DNA of 64,000 nucleotides, taken from the NCBI RefSeq assembly GCF_019063845.1, contig NZ_CP077683.1:2356001-2420000 (forward strand). The letters run 5' to 3'. The position numbers and the translations under genes were made by a program. This DNA is from Geomonas subterranea (lineage in GTDB: Bacteria > Desulfobacterota > Desulfuromonadia > Geobacterales > Geobacteraceae). Positions 58,260-64,000 of the stretch are shown piece by piece. The notes under the pieces are model-generated. The model searched no databases and was not told where the DNA came from. It saw nothing but the letters and a program-made list of their open reading frames with translations. The stretch's first letter is position 1; every line of letters starts with the position of its first letter.

Positions 58260-59480
58260 ATGAACGGGATGTCGACGATGACGACACTGGCCAACAGCAG
58301 CGATGTACTTTTCCTGATGCTCGGCGCGGTCATGGTATTCGCCATGCACGCCGGATTCGCCTTTCTCGAAGTGGGAACGGTACGTCAGAAAAACCAGGTT
58401 AACGCCTTCGTGAAAATCCTGACCGACTGGTCGGTATCCACCGTGGTCTACTTCCTCATCGGTTTCCCCATCGCCTACGGCATCACCTTCCTCAAGCCGG
58501 TGAAGGAGCTCCTCGGGCCCAACCAGGGGTATGACATCACCCACTACTTCTTCCTGCTCTGCTTCGCAGCCTGCATCCCGGCCATCATCTCCGGCGGCAT
58601 CGCCGAGCGCGCCAAGTTCTGGCCCCAGGTGGTGGCGGGCGCCATATTCGCCGGGCTCACCTACCCCCTGTTCGAATCGCTCATCTGGGGGCAGAACTGC
58701 TCCGCGCTGCAGGGGATCTTCAAGCAGTTCGGCGGCGCCGAGTTCCACGACTACGCCGGTTCCGTCGTGGTGCACTCCATCGGCGGCTGGCTGGCACTCC
58801 CCGCCGTCCTGATCCTCGGGCCTCGCATGTCCCGCTACATCAAAGGGAAGTCCCACCCGATCCCGATCAGCAACATCCCCTTCCTGGCCCTGGGCTCATG
58901 GATCCTCGCTATCGGGTGGTTCGGCTTCAACGTGATGAGCGCCGGGCACCTGGACAAGATCTCCGGCATCGTCGCGGTCAACTCCCTGATGGCCATGGTG
59001 GGCGGGGTCCTGGCGGCCCTCATCGCCGGCAGAAACGACCCGGGCTTCGTGCACAACGGCGCACTCGCCGGCCTCATCGCCGTCTGCGCCGGCTCGGACA
59101 TCATGCATCCCGTCTTCGCCTTCGTCACCGGCGCCATCGCCTCGGTCATCTTCGTGTACGGCTTCCACATCGAGCAGGAGAAATTGAAGATAGACGACGT
59201 CCTCGGCGTCTGGCCGCTGCACGGGGTGATCGGCTCCTGGGGGGGGATCGCCGCCGGCATCTTCGGACACGAGGCGCTGGGCGGCCTGGGGGGCGTAACC
59301 TTCGTTTCCCAGCTCATGGGTTCGCTGTCGGCCATCGTCTTCGCCCTGGTCAACGGCTTCGTGGTCTACGGCATCCTCGCCAAAACCGTGGGGATCAGGC
59401 TGAGCCAGGAGGATGAATTCGCCGGCGCGGACATCTCCATCCACAGCATCGGCGCTTACCCGGAGCAGCATATCCGCTGA
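58260..59480 (+). CDS. amtB: Ammonium transporter
   Basis: 406 residues, about 11 membrane helices. The pore histidine pair is His172 (YAGSVVVHSIGG) and His321 (VWPLHGVIGSWGG), and the periplasmic recruitment region CIPAIISGGIAERAKF is present. No PII gene follows, unlike most amtB-glnK pairs; the nearest PII gene is glnB some 52 kb away. GGAGG lies upstream of ATG, and a strong sigma-54-type promoter precedes it. Confidence 0.96.
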   Translation: MNGMSTMTTLANSSDVLFLMLGAVMVFAMHAGFAFLEVGTVRQKNQVNAFVKILTDWSVSTVVYFLIGFPIAYGITFLKPVKELLGPNQGYDITHYFFLLCFAACIPAIISGGIAERAKFWPQVVAGAIFAGLTYPLFESLIWGQNCSALQGIFKQFGGAEFHDYAGSVVVHSIGGWLALPAVLILGPRMSRYIKGKSHPIPISNIPFLALGSWILAIGWFGFNVMSAGHLDKISGIVAVNSLMAMVGGVLAALIAGRNDPGFVHNGALAGLIAVCAGSDIMHPVFAFVTGAIASVIFVYGFHIEQEKLKIDDVLGVWPLHGVIGSWGGIAAGIFGHEALGGLGGVTFVSQLMGSLSAIVFALVNGFVVYGILAKTVGIRLSQEDEFAGADISIHSIGAYPEQHIR

Positions 59481-59502
59481 TCCACGACAAAGAGAGTTGC
59501 AA

Positions 59503-59536
59503 AAAAAAGAGGCCCCGAAACCCGGGGCCTCTTTTT
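59503..59536 (+). terminator. Terminator of amtB
   Basis: AAAAGAGGCCCCG/CGGGGCCTCTTTT hairpin with a short loop, followed by six T. It starts about 20 bases after the amtB stop. Confidence 0.9.
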
Positions 59537-59614
59537 TATTTTGTAATTTTCCGTGAAGAATGTATTATTTCCGATGTTAACAAATTCTCATTACACCAAA
59601 AGGCGTACCTTATC

Positions 59615-60460
59615 ATGAAGATACCCTTGGGACAGTTGCTGGTTCGCTCCGGCATCATAACGGTAAAGACACTGGACCGGGCCCTCGCGCGGCAGCAGAG
59701 CTGCAGCATGAGGCTTGGCGGTGTGCTCCTGGAAATGGGGGTGATTACCGATGAGGAACTGCTCGAGGCGCTGGGCCAGCAGTCGGGACTCGATACGGTG
59801 CAGAGAATCCCGCAAGATCACTTCTCGCCCGAGCTTCTGTCCCTGGTTCCGGGCGAACTCGCCCTGGCGAAGCAGGTGTTTCCGCTCAGGCAGCAGGACG
59901 GCGTGCTGATCGTCGCGGTGGAGGACCCGCTGGACAAAGAGGCGCTGGGGCAGCTGGAGCGCTGCAGCTCTCGGCGGATCGTCCAGCTGTTGGCCACTCC
60001 GGAAGAGATCCGCAACGCGGTGAAGCAGTACTACCGCCAGGCCCGGGCGCTGGCTCAAATGAAGATCCTGCTGGTGGACGACCCGGCGGCCGTGAACTGC
60101 GATGTGGAAGGGGCTCTCAAGAAGGAGGGATACCAGGTTTTCATCGCGCGGGACGGGGTTGAAGGGTTACGGATAGCCTTCTCGCAGAAGCCTGACCTGA
60201 TTCTTTGCGACGCCGGCGCGTCGAGGATGGACGGCTACGCCTTGATGCGTGCCGTCAAGGCCAATCCCGCCAGCGCGGGGACGCCGATGATCCTGCTCAC
60301 CTCCAAGGCGTCCCCGGAGGAGGAGCACCGCGCGCTCAAGGCGGGGTTCCACGATTTCATCGCCAAGCCGGTCATGACCCTCCGCGTGGTGTCGCGCGTG
60401 AAGCGCGCCTTTGAGATCATGGATAAGGGACGTGAGCCCCAGGCCGCTCCCCCGGCCTGA
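59615..60460 (+). CDS. MshEN domain fused to receiver domain
   Basis: 281 residues. An N-terminal MshEN (T2SSE N) domain: two 24-residue cyclic-di-GMP motifs at 4-27 (PLGQLLVRSG...LARQ) and 33-56 (RLGGVLLEMG...LGQQ), separated by five residues as in MshE. The first has P in place of the usual R. A full T2SSE-N fold runs to about 140. A receiver domain follows (150-270) with LVDD, the phospho-acceptor in LILCDAGASRMDG, LLTSK and AKP. There is no ATPase domain. It probably senses both cyclic di-GMP and phosphorylation. Confidence 0.82.
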   Translation: MKIPLGQLLVRSGIITVKTLDRALARQQSCSMRLGGVLLEMGVITDEELLEALGQQSGLDTVQRIPQDHFSPELLSLVPGELALAKQVFPLRQQDGVLIVAVEDPLDKEALGQLERCSSRRIVQLLATPEEIRNAVKQYYRQARALAQMKILLVDDPAAVNCDVEGALKKEGYQVFIARDGVEGLRIAFSQKPDLILCDAGASRMDGYALMRAVKANPASAGTPMILLTSKASPEEEHRALKAGFHDFIAKPVMTLRVVSRVKRAFEIMDKGREPQAAPPA

Positions 60461-60514
60461 AAGCGATCCACTCTGTGCACCCGGCAGCGCCTCGGGTTGC
60501 TGCCGGAGCCCTGC

Positions 60515-61816
60515 CTAACCTTTCCTCTTGCTGGTCAACTCGACCAGCGCGTCCGAAAAGATCCCCAAAGCCTCCTTCAGTTCCGCATCGCTCACATTCA
60601 GGGGGGGTATCAGACGGACCACGTTGCGTTTCAGGCCGCAGCCGATCAGGATCAACCCTTTCGCCAGGCACTCATCGATCAGGTTCTGGCAAAGCCTGCC
60701 GTCAGCAGCACCCACCTCGTCCACGAACTCCACGCCCACCATGCACCCCATTCCCCTGACCTCGCCGACGCTCGGGTTGTGCATGGCCACCTCCTGCAGG
60801 TAGGACATCATCCTGGCGCCAGTCACACGGGCCGCCTCCAGGAGCCCCTCTTCCTTGATCACCTGAAGGGTCGCGACCGCTGCCGCGCAGGAGACGGGAT
60901 TGCCTCCGAACGTGGAACCGTGGGAGGGGGAGTCCCATTTCGACATGAGCTCTCTGGAAGCCACCACCGCCCCCAGCGGCAAACCCGAAGCCACCGCTTT
61001 GGCGGTCACGATGATGTCCGGCTGTACCCCGGCATGTTCGCAGCAGAACCACTTCCCGGTCCGGCCGATTCCGGACTGCACCTCGTCAAAGACGAGGAGG
61101 ATGCCGTACTGGTCGCAGATCTTGCGTAGCCCTTTCAGGTACGTCCTTGGTGCCGGGTAGTAGCCCCCTTCACCCAGGAAAGGCTCGATGATGATGGCGG
61201 CGACCTCCTCGGGGGGAACCTGGCGCTGGAAGAGCCGGTCGATCTCCTCGAGGCATTTCCCGCCGCACGCCTCGGCGTTCATCCCGCACGAGCAGATGAA
61301 GCAGGCAGGATAGCTGACGTGGTACACGGAGGGGAGCAGCGGGTGGTAGCGCCGGCGGTACGCGGAGGAGCTGCTGGTAAGGGACAGGGCACCCATGGTG
61401 CGGCCGTGGAAGCCGCCTGTGCAGGCGATGATGGTCTGGCGACCACTGGTGTACCGCGTCAGTTTCAAGGCGCCCTCGACCGCCTCGGCACCCGAGTTGC
61501 CGAAGAAAAGCATGTCCAGCCCGTGGGGCGTGACCGAGGTCAGCTCCTCGGCAGCGGCGACCGTCGCTTCGCTGTAGTAGATGCCGCCGCCATGGAGGTA
61601 ATGGCCCACCTGACTGGTGACGGCCTCGATGACCTTGGGATGGTTGTGCCCAAGGTTCAGCACCGCGAGCCCGGAGGAGAAGTCAAGAAAGCGCCTGCCA
61701 TCTTTGGATACGACCTCGGTTCCCCTGCCGTGGGCGATGGTGATCGGGTAGTAGTGATGCGCCGGTGGCGCGATGACCGCCAATGCCCTTTGAACCAACC
61801 TGTCGTCTTCAGTCAT
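60515..61816 (-). CDS. Class III aminotransferase (GabT/ArgD-like)
   Basis: 433 residues, PLP-dependent. FSSGLAVLNLGHNHPKV, SGAEAVEGALKL, FHGRTMGAL, DEVQSGIGRTG, the PLP lysine in TAKAVASGLPLG and HGSTFGGNPV are all present. GabT, ArgD and related omega-aminotransferases share this pattern, so the substrate (4-aminobutyrate, acetylornithine or another amine) is not decided. Monocistronic and divergent from the PilZ gene. Confidence 0.85.
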   Translation of the reverse strand: MTEDDRLVQRALAVIAPPAHHYYPITIAHGRGTEVVSKDGRRFLDFSSGLAVLNLGHNHPKVIEAVTSQVGHYLHGGGIYYSEATVAAAEELTSVTPHGLDMLFFGNSGAEAVEGALKLTRYTSGRQTIIACTGGFHGRTMGALSLTSSSSAYRRRYHPLLPSVYHVSYPACFICSCGMNAEACGGKCLEEIDRLFQRQVPPEEVAAIIIEPFLGEGGYYPAPRTYLKGLRKICDQYGILLVFDEVQSGIGRTGKWFCCEHAGVQPDIIVTAKAVASGLPLGAVVASRELMSKWDSPSHGSTFGGNPVSCAAAVATLQVIKEEGLLEAARVTGARMMSYLQEVAMHNPSVGEVRGMGCMVGVEFVDEVGAADGRLCQNLIDECLAKGLILIGCGLKRNVVRLIPPLNVSDAELKEALGIFSDALVELTSKRKG

Positions 61817-61929
61817 GGTGCACCCCCTTACAAATCATTAACAACGGCACATGAAGACTAGATGATAGCAGAGTCATGAGGGTGCGCAAGGCGGGCGCTA
61901 ATCCCGCTGGAGAACTTTTTTCGCAGTTG

Positions 61930-61957
61930 TTGCAAACGAAAAAGATTAGACTACACT
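61930..61957 (+). promoter_or_regulatory. Candidate sigma-70 promoter of the PilZ gene
   Basis: TTGCAA, 16 bases, TACACT, about 57 bases before the PilZ ATG. The match is moderate. Confidence 0.45.
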
Positions 61958-62014
61958 AACGTCTGTGCCAAAACCGCCGGTCAAAAAACCAATGAAAGAC
62001 GCAAAGGAGGGGCG

Positions 62015-62287
62015 ATGTACAAGGAAAAAAGAAACTTCGCCAGACTGGCCTTACATGCGAAAGCGAACATTCACCAGGGGGATCGCACCATCGAGGGAGA
62101 GGTCGAAAACCTCAGTATGAAGGGGGTGTTCGTTACGGTGGCACGGAAGCTCGAACTTAACGATATGGTAGCCGTGACCATTTACCACACGCTGACCCCG
62201 CAAGTGCTCTGCGACTTGAAGGCGAAGGTGGTAAGGATCACCGACCAGGGGATGGGACTTCAATTTGAAAGGACCCTTCTCGACTGA
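62015..62287 (+). CDS. Stand-alone PilZ-domain protein
   Basis: 90 residues, single PilZ domain. The cyclic-di-GMP binding motifs are RxxxR (R6NFAR10) and NLSMKG (N-x-S-x-x-G). AAAGGAGGGG lies just before ATG. With the GGDEF and MshEN proteins in this window it suggests an active cyclic-di-GMP network. Target unknown. Confidence 0.88.
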   Translation: MYKEKRNFARLALHAKANIHQGDRTIEGEVENLSMKGVFVTVARKLELNDMVAVTIYHTLTPQVLCDLKAKVVRITDQGMGLQFERTLLD

Positions 62288-62296
62288 GAAGGGTCC
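62271..62296 (+). terminator. Hairpin overlapping the end of the PilZ gene
   Basis: Perfect 11-base stem GGACCCTTCTC/GAGAAGGGTCC with a four-base loop that includes part of the stop codon region. No good T-run follows, so termination would be weak. It also lies opposite the 3' end of hypE. Confidence 0.5.
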
Positions 62297-62344
62297 CAAA
62301 TATTCCTGCCACAAAGGGGGAGTTGGTCGAGGCCGTCCAAGACC

Positions 62345-63355
62345 TCAACAGATGCGGGGAAGCTGCTCACCCGCCAGCATCTCCACTCCCCTCACGCCTC
62401 CAACCATGGTTTCCATCTGAACCTTGCCGGCGGAGGTCCCGGTGACCTCGCCGATGATGGCGGCGTCCTTTCCCAGCGGGTGCCGGTGCATCACCGCCAG
62501 GGCCTCCTCGGCCCGGTCCGGCGCCACGAATGCCAGCAATTTCCCCTCGTTTGCCACGTAGAGCGGGTCGAGCCCGAGGATGGAGCATACCCCCTTGACC
62601 CCCGGGTTGATGGGGAGGCTCTTTTCATCCAGGGTGATGGTCACGCCGGACTGCAAGGCTATCTCCTTCAAGGTCGTTGCCACGCCGCCTCGGGTGGGGT
62701 CGCGCAGCACGTGCAGCGCGCTGCCCAGCGGCAAGAGGGTTGCCACCATCCCGTTCAGCGCGGCCGAATCCGTCTGGATGCCGCTGTCTATCTCCAGCCC
62801 CTCACGGGCCGAGAGAACCGCGATGCCGTGGTCGCCGATACAGCCGTTGACGATGATCTTGTCGCCCACGCATGCCGAGGCGCCGTCGATCTGCAGGTTG
62901 TGCTCTACGGCCCCGATCCCCGAGGTGTTGATGAAGATGCGGTCCCCCTTCCCTTTCGGTACCACCTTGGTGTCGCCGGTGACGATGGCGACCCCGGCGG
63001 CGTCCGCCGCTTCGCGCATCGAGGCGAGGATCCTGGAAAGTTCGGCCTTGGAAAAACCCTCCTCCAGGATGAAGCCGACCGAGAGGCACAAGGGGCGCGC
63101 CCCCATCATGGCAAGGTCGTTGACGGTGCCGTTGATGGCGAGGTCGCCGATGTTGCCGCCGGGGAAGAAGACCGGGTCGACCACGTAGGAGTCGGTGCTG
63201 AAGGCAAGCTTGATGCCGCCGATGTTGAGGAGGGCGGCGTCGTTTTGCCCGGCCACCGGCACGCTGGAGAGCTGCGGGATGATCAGCTCATCGAGGAGCT
63301 GGTGCGAAAGCCTCCCGCCGCTGCCGTGGCCCAGGAGGATGAGGTCGTTATTCAA
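62345..63355 (-). CDS. hypE: Hydrogenase maturation protein HypE
   Basis: 336 residues from TTG at 63355, six bases after GGAG; the frame continues further upstream but the family starts here. It belongs to the PurM-like ATP-binding superfamily: AFSTDSYVVDPVFFPGGNIG, INGTVNDLAMMGA and RDPTRGGVATTL. The C-terminus ends PRIC, the cysteine that carries the thiocarboxamide later turned into cyanide for the [NiFe] centre. It lies directly downstream of hypD. Confidence 0.94.
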   Translation of the reverse strand: MNNDLILLGHGSGGRLSHQLLDELIIPQLSSVPVAGQNDAALLNIGGIKLAFSTDSYVVDPVFFPGGNIGDLAINGTVNDLAMMGARPLCLSVGFILEEGFSKAELSRILASMREAADAAGVAIVTGDTKVVPKGKGDRIFINTSGIGAVEHNLQIDGASACVGDKIIVNGCIGDHGIAVLSAREGLEIDSGIQTDSAALNGMVATLLPLGSALHVLRDPTRGGVATTLKEIALQSGVTITLDEKSLPINPGVKGVCSILGLDPLYVANEGKLLAFVAPDRAEEALAVMHRHPLGKDAAIIGEVTGTSAGKVQMETMVGGVRGVEMLAGEQLPRIC

Positions 63356-63398
63356 GGGGTTCTCCTTTCTTTGTCTGACAGGTCTGACTTGAAATTTT

Positions 63399-64000
63399 CT
63401 AGCGCCCGTACTTGAAGGCGGCCGCGCAGGTCCCCTCGGAGGAGACCATGCAGGCGCCAACCGGGGACTCGGGGGTGCACTTGCCGCCGAAGAGGGGGCA
63501 GTCGAAGGGGGAAACCTTCCCCTTCAGTATCTCGCCGCACAGGCACCCCTTGTGCTCCTTGAGCTCCTCCACCTGCACCGGGATGGCCAGCTCCGCGTCG
63601 AAGCCGGCATACTTGTCGGCGATCCTCAGGCCGCTGCCGGGGAGCACGCCGATGCCGCGCCACGGGGCGTCAAAGGGGGTGAAGACGTCGGCCAGCATCG
63701 CCTGCGCCTTGGCGTTTCCTTCCCAGCGCACCACGCGCGAGTACTGGATCTCCACCTTGCTCTCGCCTGCCAGCGCCTGGCGCACCAGCAGTTCCACGCC
63801 CTGCAGCACGTCGGTCGGCTCGAAACCGGTCACCACGCAGGGGACCTTGTACTCCTCGCACAGGAAACGGTAGGCGTCGGCACCGATGATGGCGCTGACG
63901 TGAGCCGGGCAGATGTAGCCGTCAACCTGCAAATCAGGATCGGCGGAGAGGATGGCCATCGGCTGCGGCATGGTCTTGTGCGAGGCGAGCACGAAGTAGT
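63399..64000 (-). CDS. hypD: Hydrogenase maturation protein HypD, 5' part outside window
   Basis: About 200 C-terminal residues; the frame stays open to the window edge. The conserved Cys-rich end is present: GCLCGEILKG, FDCPLFGGKC and CMVSSEGTCAAA, which bind the [4Fe-4S] cluster used with HypC/HypE for cyanide transfer to iron. The stop lies 43 bases before the hypE start, so hypDE are co-transcribed. Confidence 0.93.
   Translation of the reverse strand, partial: YFVLASHKTMPQPMAILSADPDLQVDGYICPAHVSAIIGADAYRFLCEEYKVPCVVTGFEPTDVLQGVELLVRQALAGESKVEIQYSRVVRWEGNAKAQAMLADVFTPFDAPWRGIGVLPGSGLRIADKYAGFDAELAIPVQVEELKEHKGCLCGEILKGKVSPFDCPLFGGKCTPESPVGACMVSSEGTCAAAFKYGR

Overview
The window looks like the chromosome of a Geobacter-type member of the Desulfuromonadia (Geobacter/Geomonas/Citrifermentans group). 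The grounds are GC-rich DNA, a decaheme-type cytochrome paired with an MtrB-like outer-membrane barrel, a 2-oxoacid:ferredoxin oxidoreductase operon, hydrogenase maturation genes, several cyclic-di-GMP proteins, a MucR-type regulator, a type III glutamine synthetase and sigma-54 promoters on the nitrogen genes. The genus is inferred from overall impression, not from a search. No insertion sequence, prophage, rRNA or CRISPR array was seen.

Layout. 0-4.5 kb: end of mobA, then mobB, tRNA-Gly, a nucleotidyltransferase, a thioesterase, a small lipoprotein, gluQRS, ppnP and a DUF2019-like gene. 4.6-9.1 kb: nitrogen assimilation block with glnB-glnA and glnN, both behind sigma-54 promoter matches. 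9.3-14.6 kb: M23 peptidase, hrpB, HAD phosphatase, PAP2 phosphatase, tRNA-Glu and tRNA-Gln. 14.6-17.5 kb: korDABC-like operon, divergent from a mucR-like regulator. 18-24.3 kb: rluB-like gene, a cytoplasmic beta-propeller, a DUF445 protein, and a large repeat lipoprotein behind a 600-bp AT-rich gap. 24.3-37.5 kb: accA, dnaE, a CDGSH/small membrane protein/pirin group, hisS, a response-regulator diguanylate cyclase, comEC, an orphan Fis-type protein and a radical SAM enzyme. 37.7-45.9 kb: a long fatty-acid/phospholipid operon (yceD-rpmF-plsX-fabH-fabD-fabG-acpP-fabF-rpiB-glyA) behind a good sigma-70 promoter.

46-54 kb: sppA, an array of palindromic repeats, a YfcE-type phosphodiesterase, and a compact five-gene minus-strand operon: MlaF-like ABC ATPase, multiheme cytochrome, MtrB-like barrel, ABC_sub_bind protein and response regulator. 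54-58 kb: a second tight minus-strand group with a histone-deacetylase-like enzyme, an unknown protein, a TPR protein, a 31-residue membrane peptide, a CoA-binding protein and a small membrane protein. 58-64 kb: amtB with a sigma-54 promoter, an MshEN-receiver protein, an aminotransferase, a PilZ protein, hypE and part of hypD.

How it fits together. GlnB, GlnA, GlnN and AmtB form a nitrogen-limitation module whose three promoters all match the sigma-54 (-24/-12) consensus. KorDABC, the electron-conduit operon and hypDE point to anaerobic respiration with external acceptors and hydrogen metabolism. A GGDEF protein, an MshEN-receiver protein and a PilZ protein supply making and sensing of cyclic di-GMP. 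The most unusual assembly is the conduit operon at 48.4-53.9 kb, where an ABC ATPase and an ABC-type binding protein flank an outer-membrane electron-transfer pair; its fourth gene seems to lack an ordinary start codon for its signal peptide.
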